In this document: positions 7,579 through 16,485 of the stretch, one piece after another
How the letters are laid out: every line of letters starts with the position of its first letter
How positions within the stretch are numbered: position 1 is the first letter of the stretch
NCBI RefSeq assembly: GCF_001904745.1
Contig: NZ_MRCD01000095.1
Span: 1-34,159 of the forward strand
Direction of reading: 5' to 3'
DNA from: Calothrix sp. HK-06
Lineage (GTDB): Bacteria; Cyanobacteriota; Cyanobacteriia; Cyanobacteriales; Nostocaceae
DNA length: 34,159 nt
Notes under the pieces: generated by a model
Told to the model about the DNA's origin: nothing
What the model saw: only the letters and a program-made list of their open reading frames with translations
Database searches by the model: none
Made by a program: the position numbers and the translations under genes

Positions 7579-8190
7579 ATGAAAATTAAGCATTTTTATC
7601 AAGTTTCAAGTTTATTAATCGTAGGATTGGTCTTATCGAATTTTGGTACTGTTTCCGCCGCTATTAATAGCTCTCAAACATTGCAGCAAATTAACAGCAA
7701 TACTATAGGCGGTATTCAAAAAATTGCAGCTAACCCAGAAGACTGTATTGCCTTCAACCCCAATAATACTGCTGTCAAGCAAGTTAACGGTAGTTGGAAA
7801 GTAGTTGAGAATGGGAATCACTGGATGTTTGACTTTGGCACCGAAAAAGACGAAGCGATACGCGCATTACAAATTATCAAGAAACACGGAATGAACAAAT
7901 CCTGCTTCGTTGGGCGCCCACAACCATCATTTAAATATCTACTTAAAAATGATAATGCCCCAGTTGGCGCCATCAGAGGAGAAGATTGTGTAGCATTCAA
8001 CCCTGCAACAACAACCTTAAGCAAAATCAACAACCGTTGGAAAATTGTAGACGGTAATCACTGGATGTTTGACTTCAATACCAATGAAGCAGAAGCAAAA
8101 CAATCTTTAGAGATTATTAAAAAATATAAGTTCACCCGTTCCTGCTCCGTTGGTAGACCTAACCCTAGCTTTACCTACTTGCGTAAATAA
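7579..8190 (+). CDS. Secreted protein with two tandem copies of a ~69-residue domain
   Basis: From the ATG at 7579 (AGGA at 7566-7569) the product has 203 residues. Residues 1-27 form a signal peptide ending near TVSAA. Residues 54-123 and 135-203 are clear internal duplicates. Each has EDC(I/V)AFNP, then W-K-(I/V)-V, NHWMFDF, an E-rich helix ending in IIKK, and SC-x-VGRP-x-PSF-x-YL. Cys56/Cys109 and Cys137/Cys189 occupy equivalent positions and probably form one disulfide per copy in the periplasm or outside the cell. I recognise the pattern as a recurrent unnamed bacterial exoprotein domain but cannot assign a function. A TTG start at 7558 is less likely. Confidence 0.8.
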   Translation: MKIKHFYQVSSLLIVGLVLSNFGTVSAAINSSQTLQQINSNTIGGIQKIAANPEDCIAFNPNNTAVKQVNGSWKVVENGNHWMFDFGTEKDEAIRALQIIKKHGMNKSCFVGRPQPSFKYLLKNDNAPVGAIRGEDCVAFNPATTTLSKINNRWKIVDGNHWMFDFNTNEAEAKQSLEIIKKYKFTRSCSVGRPNPSFTYLRK

Positions 8191-8213
8191 CGTACCATCA
8201 ACCAATAATACTG

Positions 8214-8243
8214 CCAGGAATTGCAAATCCCTGGTAATTTTAA
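8214..8243 (+). terminator. Weak hairpin between the duplicated-domain gene and TpsB
   Basis: CCAGG (8214-8218) pairs with CCTGG (8230-8234), extended by ATT/AAT past one mismatch, and is followed by TAATTTTAA. It could end transcription of the preceding gene, but the stem is short. Confidence 0.35.
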
Positions 8244-8319
8244 TATTCACCGGAAATGTATAAACAAGCATTATCAAACTAATCGATTTGATACTGCTAA
8301 TTTCAAACCCAGTATTACC

Positions 8320-10062
8320 ATGTATCATAAATTACTATTTAATCGATATAGGATTGAAACTTCGAGCTTATTTTTAATTTTTTTATTCTTATTTCCTTCT
8401 CTTACAATTGCTCAAACAGTTCCAGTTCAGACACTGCAAGATAAACCCAATCCGAATATCGACCGTTTCCCCCAACCTGTTCCCAGTCCTACACCTCTTC
8501 TGGAGAATGAGGCGCCAACTATATTGCCTCCACAGGTAGAATCGGCGCCAGAGGGAACAGAAACAAATATTAGTATCCTTGTACGTAAGATAGAGGTAAC
8601 AGGTAATACTGTATTTAACCCAGATATTATTGAAAGCATCGTCAACAAAAGTGAAAATCGTTCTGTAAGTTTAAAAGAACTTAGAGGTGTTGCTGATGCA
8701 ATTACCAAGTTATATTTACAGAAGGGCTATATTACATCGAGGGCTGTGTTAGTAAACCAGGAAATAAAAGATGGTATAGTTCAAATTCGGGTTATTGAGG
8801 GTTCTTTAGAAAAAATTGAGATAGAAGGTAATCGGCGCTTAAACTCATCTTACATACGCGAGCGCATTCAGCTAGGTACAAAAATACCACTCAACCAAAT
8901 TCAAATTGAAAACCAACTCAGGTTGCTAAGAGTTGACCCAATGCTAAGTAATATTGAGGCGACTTTACGACCGGGTACTAATTTAGGTGAAAGTATTCTT
9001 ACAGTTAAGGTGGAGGAGGCGCCTAATTTTAATACATTTTTTGGTGTTGATAACTATTCATCTCCGAGTGTTGGTTCAGAAAGGTTTGGTGGGGGTTTTA
9101 ATTATCGTAATGTCACAGGAATTGGCGACCAATTTAGTGCTTCATACTATCGTTCTACCACAGGTGGTTTCAATGTCTTTGACTTGAATTACCAAGTTCC
9201 GATTAACCCGAAAAATGGAACTATCAGATTAAGGTATGCACCCAGTGATAGTAAAATTACTGCTTTTGAATTCGCTGGTTTTAATATTACCTCTGATAGT
9301 CAACTATATGAAGTTAGTCTTCGGCAACCATTAACCCGCACCCCCAGCGAAGAATTTGCTTTATCTTTAGCATTTACCTTGCAAAATGGTCAAACTTTTT
9401 TAGGAGGTACACCTATACCCTTTGGTGAGGGGCCTGATAGCCAAGGTAACAGTCGTACTAGAATAATCAAATTTGGGCAAGATTATATTAAACGGGACTT
9501 GCAAGGAGCATGGGCTTTGCAATCGCAATTTAATCTTGGTTTAGGTATTTTCGATGCGACGATTAATTCTGGGTCAAAGCCAGATGGACGTTTCTTTAGT
9601 TGGTTAGGGCAAGTTCAGAGGGTACAAAGGTTAAGTAAAAATAATTTATTAATAGCTCAAGCTGAGTTACAACTCACGACAGATAGTTTACTTAGCAACC
9701 AACAATTTTATCTAGGTGGGGGACAATCTCTACGGGGTTATCGACAAAATGCTCGTTCTGGAGACAATGGTTTTCGTGTTTCTGTAGAAGACCGAATTAC
9801 CATTTTTGATGGTACAGATGGAACTTCATCTTTACAATTGGCGCCTTTTATTGAGATGGGTGCAGTTTGGAACCATCCCGATAATCCGAATAAACTCAAT
9901 AATCAAACTTTTCTCAGCGCTGCTGGTTTGGGATTAATATTACAACCCACACCAAGTACCTTTATCCGACTGGATTATGCTGTCCCCTTTATCAAACTTG
10001 ACGATAAAGGTACAAACGCTCAAGATGAAGGCTTCTTTTTCAGCGTTGGTTATAATCCTTAG
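8320..10062 (+). CDS. TpsB-type outer-membrane transporter (ShlB/FhaC/HecB family)
   Basis: I take the ATG at 8320 (580 residues), since a signal peptide follows directly (LFLIFLFLFPSLTIAQ); the in-frame TTG at 8221 would place about 33 unlikely residues before it. A Pro-rich linker (about 40-80) leads to a POTRA_2-type domain (about 84-162, with EVTGNTVF and the SRAVLVNQEIKDGIVQIRVIEG region). A second POTRA-like part (about 163-235) and a 16-strand-type beta barrel follow, ending FFFSVGYNP. The GGGQSLRGYRQN segment is the conserved barrel signature. TpsB proteins export a TpsA partner across the outer membrane; the TpsA at 12863-15514 is the obvious client. The gene converges on the TPR-CHAT gene. 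Confidence 0.92.
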   Translation: MYHKLLFNRYRIETSSLFLIFLFLFPSLTIAQTVPVQTLQDKPNPNIDRFPQPVPSPTPLLENEAPTILPPQVESAPEGTETNISILVRKIEVTGNTVFNPDIIESIVNKSENRSVSLKELRGVADAITKLYLQKGYITSRAVLVNQEIKDGIVQIRVIEGSLEKIEIEGNRRLNSSYIRERIQLGTKIPLNQIQIENQLRLLRVDPMLSNIEATLRPGTNLGESILTVKVEEAPNFNTFFGVDNYSSPSVGSERFGGGFNYRNVTGIGDQFSASYYRSTTGGFNVFDLNYQVPINPKNGTIRLRYAPSDSKITAFEFAGFNITSDSQLYEVSLRQPLTRTPSEEFALSLAFTLQNGQTFLGGTPIPFGEGPDSQGNSRTRIIKFGQDYIKRDLQGAWALQSQFNLGLGIFDATINSGSKPDGRFFSWLGQVQRVQRLSKNNLLIAQAELQLTTDSLLSNQQFYLGGGQSLRGYRQNARSGDNGFRVSVEDRITIFDGTDGTSSLQLAPFIEMGAVWNHPDNPNKLNNQTFLSAAGLGLILQPTPSTFIRLDYAVPFIKLDDKGTNAQDEGFFFSVGYNP

Positions 10063-10133
10063 TTTTTCTCAGAAACTTATTCATAACTTTAATAACTTGG
10101 TTTAATGCATCTTTATATAGCTAGATATCGTTA

Positions 10134-12866
10134 TTAATTTGCCTCACCTACTAAGGTAAACCCAGCCCAATCTAATGGCTCAAAACCAAACTCCATTAGT
10201 TGCAGCATAGCTTTTCTTAATGCTATAGCTTTATCAGGGTTGTTCTGTAATTCCTGATAAAAAGCAATCATTAATAGTCTTGTTTTCTCATCAGGAACAG
10301 TCCATAAAGATACTAATACACTGGGTGTTCCTGCGGAGATAAAAGCGCGCGAAAGTCCAATTACTCCATCTCCGGTAATCCTTCCTACACCCGTATCGCA
10401 AGCACTCAAAACCACTAAAGAAGCGACCAAACGCAAATCAAAAATTTCTGCTGCAGTCAGTAAACCATCATCTTGCTCTGAAGGTGCTAAAGCAATCGCT
10501 CCCGGTATTCCTACGCCCTGCAATGAGGAGCTAGTATTAGAACTGCGGTATTCTAAGAGTCCGTGGGTTGCTAAATGTATAAGCTTTGCTTGAGATAATT
10601 GCTTTTTTACAGCAGCTTTAGTTGCTTTAGAACCAACAATTGCTTTTTGCTGGAACATTTTTGCTATTTCTATTGCTTCTGCTTCTGATTCTGGTAATAC
10701 TGCTAGTTGTTGAGGTTGTTCACCATTTAGAGATACTGTAGGCATAGTTGGATTACCCACTATTAAAGGTTTTAAATTAGTTAGATTTTGCTTTGCTAAA
10801 CGATTTTTTTGCTTACGAGTTAAATCTAATACTTGAATCGCTGGAGCGGTAAGAATCGTATGTTTTTCAATTAAATATTTACCTTCAGCGTTTTGCAGTG
10901 CAGCGAAGGGAGTTAAAAATAATGATTCTTGAGGTATAAAAATTACACGTTCATTTTCATCTTTTGGTAATAAATCTGCAATTTTTTCAATCAAAAATTG
11001 ATGCAGTTTACGGAGTCCAATATAAATGGAATTTTTTTCTTCTCCTAACTTCAAAATATTTTGCCTCTGCTGCTCACATACAATACCTTGAACCAAACAG
11101 CGACTGGCATTAACTAAATCATCAAGGGTTAAATTATGCTTCCATAAGGGTTTTAAATCAACTTTGCGAAATGAAATTTTACCCGTTGGTTTTACTACCC
11201 AAATGAATAATTCTGAAGCTCTACCGCGTTGTTTCCCCAAAAATTTAAAGTCATCATCAGGGACAATCGAATATTCAACTAAGGTTGCATTTTGCTGACG
11301 AGCAATTTCTTGAATTTGGTTTACAGAAGGGGGGTTTGTATAGATTGAGTTTTTATCTTCCGAGAATCTACCAGCAAGTAATTCCACAAAAGCGCGCGCG
11401 CGTCCTCGTTCTGTAGCTTCTAGAGCGGCTTCTGGTTTATTTACAGCTACTAAAATTTGTTGTAGCAAATTGTAGGAATGAACTTGAGTATCAAAAATTG
11501 ATACCTTGTAAGTATCGCTAAGTCCCGGTCTCATTCCATCCAAAAGTTCGACAGCATCACGAAGTGTCTTTTCTGCTTCCTCTAGTTTTCCCGCAGTAAA
11601 TAAAACATGTCCTAAATTATTTAACCCCATCGCTTGAGCTTCCGGGTCACCAATTTCCCTGGCAATAGCTAAACTATTTTTTAAATACTCAATAGCTTGG
11701 GGATAGTCTTTTAAATCTTCGTGTGCTAATCCCAAACTTCCCAAAGCTTCCAATTCCCGTTGCTTGTTCTTTATCTGTCGAGCAAGTTTGAGACTTTTTT
11801 GATAATTATTAACTGCTTTGTCTAACTTACCCAAAAAATGATAAGTAGAACCTAAATTAATCAACGTACTTGTTTGACCCGCAATATCATTTATAGAAAA
11901 ACTAATTTGGAGACTGGTTTGAAAAGTCACAATCGCTTTTTCGTACTTACCTTGATTTGCATAAATTTGTCCTAAGTTACTAAGAGTTTTACCCTCTTCT
12001 CCTTGATTATTAACCTTCCGTGCAATTTGCAAACTTTTCTCATAGGATGCGATTGCACTATCATAGTCCCCTAAAGCTTCATAAACGTTTCCCAAGTTCT
12101 TAAAAACTATTCCCTCATTCTTACGATTTCCTAGCACCCTAAGAATCTCTAACGATTGTTTATTTGCTTCAATCGCTTGAATATAATTACCCAATGTTTT
12201 GTAAGTAATGGCTAAATTAGCCAGAATAGCTCCTTCATCTATTTTATTACCAGTTTCACGCACCAAAATTAAAGCTTGTTGGTTATATTCAACAGCTTTG
12301 GTAAATTTACTTTGTCCAGCGTATATTTTTGCAAGGTTTATTAAAACTGCTGTTTCTGCTGATTTATCTTTCAGTTCTCGCGTTAGAGTCAGGTATTGTT
12401 GTAAATAAGTAATTGTTTGGGAATAATTTTGTATTTGCTGGTTTACAACAATTAAGTTTTGTAAAGTGGTTACAGTCGTTTGCTTATCATCTAACTGAAG
12501 ATATATTTTTAAAGCTTTTTTCCATAATTCTATTGCTTCTAGCAATTGATTTGCTTGATACTTTTTTAAAGCCTCTTCAGATAATTTTTCCGCTTTGATG
12601 CGATGTGATTGAGAATCCGCTCTATTTATCTGACTTATAACGTTATGTGGAAAAACTAACGTAAAACAACCTATCCCCCTAACCCCCTTTTCTTCAAGGA
12701 AAGGGGGGAAAATACACTCCCCTCTCCTTGCAGAAGAGGGGTTGGGGGAGAGGTTTTCAACTCTACTTACCAAGGAAAGTGGTTGCAGGTGATGTTCAGC
12801 AATTACAACACCAGTAAGATTAGCTATTATAAAAGAACTGAAAGCAACTTGACTCCAAATAATCAT
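10134..12866 (-). CDS. TPR-CHAT protein (caspase-like peptidase domain)
   Basis: The 910-residue protein starts with a hydrophobic export signal (about 1-24). Residues 37-66 derive from a palindromic repeat (see 12668-12755). About eight TPR units follow (about 88-450), marked by repeated LGNVYEALGDYDSAI-like helices. The C-terminal CHAT domain carries the caspase-type dyad: His768 in LATHG and Cys823 in SACDTG, with the following GDGVIGLSRAF and SLWTVPDE segments. CHAT proteins are cysteine peptidases of the separase/caspase clan. The start codon overlaps the TpsA stop as ATGA, so the two are translationally coupled. A role in processing or assembling the secreted partner is inferred. The export signal suggests a periplasmic location. 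Confidence 0.92.
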   Translation of the reverse strand: MIIWSQVAFSSFIIANLTGVVIAEHHLQPLSLVSRVENLSPNPSSARRGECIFPPFLEEKGVRGIGCFTLVFPHNVISQINRADSQSHRIKAEKLSEEALKKYQANQLLEAIELWKKALKIYLQLDDKQTTVTTLQNLIVVNQQIQNYSQTITYLQQYLTLTRELKDKSAETAVLINLAKIYAGQSKFTKAVEYNQQALILVRETGNKIDEGAILANLAITYKTLGNYIQAIEANKQSLEILRVLGNRKNEGIVFKNLGNVYEALGDYDSAIASYEKSLQIARKVNNQGEEGKTLSNLGQIYANQGKYEKAIVTFQTSLQISFSINDIAGQTSTLINLGSTYHFLGKLDKAVNNYQKSLKLARQIKNKQRELEALGSLGLAHEDLKDYPQAIEYLKNSLAIAREIGDPEAQAMGLNNLGHVLFTAGKLEEAEKTLRDAVELLDGMRPGLSDTYKVSIFDTQVHSYNLLQQILVAVNKPEAALEATERGRARAFVELLAGRFSEDKNSIYTNPPSVNQIQEIARQQNATLVEYSIVPDDDFKFLGKQRGRASELFIWVVKPTGKISFRKVDLKPLWKHNLTLDDLVNASRCLVQGIVCEQQRQNILKLGEEKNSIYIGLRKLHQFLIEKIADLLPKDENERVIFIPQESLFLTPFAALQNAEGKYLIEKHTILTAPAIQVLDLTRKQKNRLAKQNLTNLKPLIVGNPTMPTVSLNGEQPQQLAVLPESEAEAIEIAKMFQQKAIVGSKATKAAVKKQLSQAKLIHLATHGLLEYRSSNTSSSLQGVGIPGAIALAPSEQDDGLLTAAEIFDLRLVASLVVLSACDTGVGRITGDGVIGLSRAFISAGTPSVLVSLWTVPDEKTRLLMIAFYQELQNNPDKAIALRKAMLQLMEFGFEPLDWAGFTLVGEAN
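12668..12755. repeat. Palindromic repeat inserted in frame in the TPR-CHAT gene
   Basis: AACCTATCCCCCTAACCCCC (12668-12687) is answered by GGGGTTGGGGGAGAGGTT near 12738-12755, and inner arms (CCCCCTTTTC / GAAAGGGGGG) form a second hairpin. The unit closely resembles the intergenic CCTCCCCAACCCC repeats of Nostocales. It is translated as residues 37-66 (ENLSPNPSS...GVRG), between the signal peptide and the first TPR. Confidence 0.8.
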
Positions 12867-15514
12867 TTCTTCTTTAAGTCAAATAAATATTTTGGTAAAG
12901 ACGAATTAGAATTCAATCGATTATCTGGAACTACTTTTAGGATGTTGTTCTTATCATCAGTTGTTTTACAAGGGTCATTTTTTGGTAATTGGGGGTTATT
13001 CGTCACATTCCCTCCACGAGTATTTTCTCTGGGATTAAGGGCAATTGAACTTTTTGGAGAACAAACATAATTTTTTTCATCTTGATTTAATTGACGTTGA
13101 ACAATTTGTCCATCAGGAGAGTTTTGGTTATTTGATGTTCCATTGCCAGAAGAAACATCGGTTTTAGGTTTGGGAACAGCTACTACATTAATATCGGAAC
13201 TTCCCTCTAAAAATGTATCACCAAAAGCGCCGTATAGACCAGCATCAACTCCTCCTTTTTTAACAATCAACCCAACTGTAAAACTTTCATCTGGTGAAAT
13301 ATTGTTGGCATCAAAAGCAACACTGTTGACAGTTACAGGTCTATCTGAGACAGGGTTTCCATTTTCGTCAATAAAAATAATTTGACCACCATCGTCTTTA
13401 CCTTGAAAGAAAACTCTTCTTCCATCAGCTTTGACTCGGTATATAGTATTTCCATTCGCATCTTTTTCAACACCAACTCCTTCAGTGAATTTTACTCCAC
13501 CATGTTGAATATTTATATTTCCTTGAGCTTGAATACTAACTGGAACTTCGCTAGGCCCAGTAAAAGTAAATGAACTTAAGAAAGTATCTTTTGCTTGAAA
13601 TGTATCGGCAGCATTAATACCTATACTGCCAAAAGGAACGCGAATAGTATTAACTGTAATTTTTCCAGTTTCTGAAGATAGAAATGCAAAATCATTTATC
13701 CGACCAAATTGATCCGATATAACTCTTAAATTTTTTATATTAATATTTTTGGCGCCAGAAAGTGTAGTATTACCAGCATTTATGTCACCTTTAACTAAGA
13801 TACTACCTTCTGAAGAATTTAAAATCAGCGGACTATTTATACCTTTGAAAGAACCGTCTAATATAAAATTTCCTAAAGAAATATTGCCATTTACATTAAT
13901 ATCATTTTTGGCGGCGAGAATCACGGAACCTAAAATCTCACTGTTCGCTGGTTCAATAGTAATATTTCCGACTGTAATATTTCCTGCTGATGTAGAAGTA
14001 TTCGTACTGGAAAAATTTGTTGTATCAATAGAAGTTGGAGAAATAGTTGCTGGATTGCGTAATTCACTCAACCCCGCTCGCAAAATCAACGATGAGCGAT
14101 TCTTTAAAGTAGCAATATCTGGGTCTGTTCCTACTAAAGAAGCATTTGGTTGTGTAATTTGAATATCACCACCTACGATGCTACCTTTAGCTTCCACTTT
14201 TAGAGAAGAACCTTTATAATTACCAAAAGTTACATCACCATTAGAGCTAATTATGCCTTGAGAATTAGTTCCAACTGGGCTGAGAAAAATAGAACTAAAA
14301 TTACCTGCTCCACCAGATAGATTCTGTACCGAAAAATTTTGACCTGTAATAAAACGAGCATTACCGCTAATTGTACCATCGCTGACTAAATCAAGATTAC
14401 CGCCTGCCTGGAATATAGATTTTTCATTAGCTAACTGAATATTAATATTTTGATTTCCTTGAACTTTTAAGTTTCCCCCCGTTTGCAAAATAAAGAATTC
14501 GTCAAAGCCCGCACCATCAAAGAAATTTATAGTATTTTTAGCTAATAAGCTCAAGTTTCCAGATGTTGTTAATCCCTGTCCCGATTGACCAACAGAAATT
14601 AAATTACGACTCGATGATAGTGTGGCATTCCCAGCATCAACACTATCTACTACTAAATCGCCGTTTTCTATTTTTAAACCTGAACCCGTCAGTTTTACTG
14701 TATCTCCACTGATTGTTAAACCCGTTGCATTCGTAACTCCTCCACCCGTTAATAATGCGGGGAGAGATAAAATAGGTAACGACCAATTATTCGGTAAACT
14801 AGGTGCTGTTGATATTGGTTGAGTTTCGAGACTCAAAATATTTCCTGGCTGTGTAATTTTAACTATACTTTCCCCAGATACAGTCGCGACCGTTACCTGC
14901 CCTGCGGAAGCGCTGAGTCCCCTTGTATTGACAACAGTACCACCAAGAAGAGTTAAATTTTGTCCCGGTTTTATAGCTAAATCACCAAACCCATCAATGG
15001 CAATAGCTCCCGGTTGACTCATGGTAAATGCAAATGAACTGGGTTCTCCAGTTAAGTCAGCGTAATTATTTACACCAAAAGCATTAAACCACTTATTCCC
15101 AAACCCAATTCCGTTCGCGGTTGTCGCAGTAAAAGACCCAGGAACATCTAACCTGGCGCCAGAACCAAATATAATCCCGGCTGGGTTCATTAAATACAAG
15201 TTAGCATTGCTACCCGTGACTTTAATTAATCCATTAATTACCGAAGCATCTCCACCTGTAACTCTTCCTAAAATATTCTTAGTACCGGGATTCGTCACAA
15301 AGTCTGCAATTTGATTTTGATTTAATCCAAACTGTTGCAGACTATGAAATACATTCTTATCAACTTGAGTACCACCTGTAATAGTAAAAGTATTTCCGCT
15401 TTGATTTACAACAGTATTCGCGTCACCAGGTACCGTTGTAATCTGTGCTTGTGCTTTTGGTAATAATATAGATGTGACAATAAAGAAACTAAGTAAATGT
15501 AATATTAATTTCAT
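12863..15514 (-). CDS. TpsA-type filamentous haemagglutinin-like exoprotein
   Basis: The 883-residue protein has a signal peptide ending AQA (about 23). The N-terminal TPS secretion domain follows, with VFHSLQQFGL at 55-64 and NPAGIIFGSGARLDV at 110-124, the conserved targeting motifs. Residues 150-750 are a long series of beta-helix-like repeats rich in Asn, Gly, Ser and Thr (GNISLGNF, GNITVGNITI and similar). The C-terminal about 110 residues are low-complexity, with two Cys (CSPKSS, NDPCKTT), and end in a Lys-rich tail. At 883 residues it is short for a haemagglutinin, as is usual in cyanobacteria. Export through the TpsB at 8320-10062 is inferred. Its TGA overlaps the start of the TPR-CHAT gene. 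Confidence 0.9.
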   Translation of the reverse strand: MKLILHLLSFFIVTSILLPKAQAQITTVPGDANTVVNQSGNTFTITGGTQVDKNVFHSLQQFGLNQNQIADFVTNPGTKNILGRVTGGDASVINGLIKVTGSNANLYLMNPAGIIFGSGARLDVPGSFTATTANGIGFGNKWFNAFGVNNYADLTGEPSSFAFTMSQPGAIAIDGFGDLAIKPGQNLTLLGGTVVNTRGLSASAGQVTVATVSGESIVKITQPGNILSLETQPISTAPSLPNNWSLPILSLPALLTGGGVTNATGLTISGDTVKLTGSGLKIENGDLVVDSVDAGNATLSSSRNLISVGQSGQGLTTSGNLSLLAKNTINFFDGAGFDEFFILQTGGNLKVQGNQNINIQLANEKSIFQAGGNLDLVSDGTISGNARFITGQNFSVQNLSGGAGNFSSIFLSPVGTNSQGIISSNGDVTFGNYKGSSLKVEAKGSIVGGDIQITQPNASLVGTDPDIATLKNRSSLILRAGLSELRNPATISPTSIDTTNFSSTNTSTSAGNITVGNITIEPANSEILGSVILAAKNDINVNGNISLGNFILDGSFKGINSPLILNSSEGSILVKGDINAGNTTLSGAKNINIKNLRVISDQFGRINDFAFLSSETGKITVNTIRVPFGSIGINAADTFQAKDTFLSSFTFTGPSEVPVSIQAQGNINIQHGGVKFTEGVGVEKDANGNTIYRVKADGRRVFFQGKDDGGQIIFIDENGNPVSDRPVTVNSVAFDANNISPDESFTVGLIVKKGGVDAGLYGAFGDTFLEGSSDINVVAVPKPKTDVSSGNGTSNNQNSPDGQIVQRQLNQDEKNYVCSPKSSIALNPRENTRGGNVTNNPQLPKNDPCKTTDDKNNILKVVPDNRLNSNSSLPKYLFDLKKK

Positions 15515-15615
15515 GGTACTGATATTTAAAAAATTGCTTGAGCATTAAAAACGGGGTTTATTGGTACATATACATAGTTAACACTAAGATTATGCAATAA
15601 TTTTACAAAACTTGA

Positions 15616-16407
15616 CTATTCAACTAATGGTTGCTTGGCAATATCGCTCAAGCCAATACTTTCGAGCAAACTCACCCAAGTCTCAACCAGTTCTTTATTT
15701 TCTGGTTCCTGTTGTCGTAATCTTGCCAATGTATTAAGAGCATCAAACCAAATACCCTCTGTGGCATATAATTCAACTTGTTTGCGGGGTTCAGTGGCAC
15801 TAATTTTTTGGTTTAAGCCACTCAATGTAACTCGTCGCACAACACCTTCTACCCGGAGTGAAGGAATAGGTTTTTGGGGTTCGCAGTAGATATTAAAGAA
15901 CCAGCGATAATTTTTATTTGCTTCCAATGGTTTTACTGTTTCAGGAAGAGAAACGGAGATAATACCTGGTTTACTTGGCAATTTAACTGCTGATTGATAA
16001 ATTATTTTCTTGGACTCCTCATCTTGGAGAAGAAATTCTGTTGGAAAAGAATATTTGTTGGTGAAGGGAACGTAAAAGGGAAATTGAGGACGCAAGCTAT
16101 TGGTCAATCCCCAAACATTTTCCTTTACGTGTTCCGTTTGCCCCAACTTTACAGTCTTTTGCGTAAAAGGCACTAAAGCAGTTAAGTTAGTTTCTACATC
16201 TGGGCAAGGGCCTCTGCGTCCACCACCACGAGAACGTCCACCAACTGCTCTTCCTGGTGGTGGTGCTGGTAAGGTAAATTTAATTTTTTGGTTTTGTTTA
16301 TTTGAGTAAGCAGGCTCTATGTATAAAAACCCGTTGTAGGGAATGAAGATTATAGAACTAAGAATCAATATTAAACTAGCCTTTATTGGCAGCCAAACAA
16401 AATTCAT
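15616..16407 (-). CDS. DUF928 exported protein
   Basis: I start at the ATG at 16407 because GAGGA lies eight bases upstream; a GTG at 16422 would precede that site. The 263-residue product begins with a long signal peptide (LPIKASLILILSSIIFIPYNG...AYS). A Gly/Arg-rich stretch with PPPGRAVGGRSRGGG leads to a single PCPDV, and then the beta-rich DUF928 body with FPTEFLLQDEESKKIIYQS and NYRWFFNIYC. The C-terminal 60 residues are helical (WFDALNTLARLRQQEPEN), as is typical. Function is unknown. In cyanobacteria DUF928 genes often lie beside CHAT, CHASE2 and TPS genes, as here: 78 bases after CHAT-CHASE2 and 101 before TpsA. Confidence 0.88.
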   Translation of the reverse strand: MNFVWLPIKASLILILSSIIFIPYNGFLYIEPAYSNKQNQKIKFTLPAPPPGRAVGGRSRGGGRRGPCPDVETNLTALVPFTQKTVKLGQTEHVKENVWGLTNSLRPQFPFYVPFTNKYSFPTEFLLQDEESKKIIYQSAVKLPSKPGIISVSLPETVKPLEANKNYRWFFNIYCEPQKPIPSLRVEGVVRRVTLSGLNQKISATEPRKQVELYATEGIWFDALNTLARLRQQEPENKELVETWVSLLESIGLSDIAKQPLVE

Positions 16408-16485
16408 CGATTTAGTCCTCACAAATGACTTATTACTGTTGCAGTTTCTTAATCTCTTGACAGTTCCCTAAAAAATAAAAACTTA

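Noticed and set aside
11389-11404. Alternating CG run GCGCGCGCGCG as a possible Z-DNA or regulatory site
   Set aside because: It lies within the TPR-CHAT coding sequence and simply encodes an Arg-Ala-rich stretch; too short to support a structural claim.
12783-13070. Plus-strand ORF across the TpsA/TPR-CHAT junction
   Set aside because: Fully antisense to two well-supported genes.
13143-14162. Several plus-strand ORFs inside TpsA
   Set aside because: Shadows of the repetitive TpsA sequence; composition mirrors the sense strand and no domain is visible.
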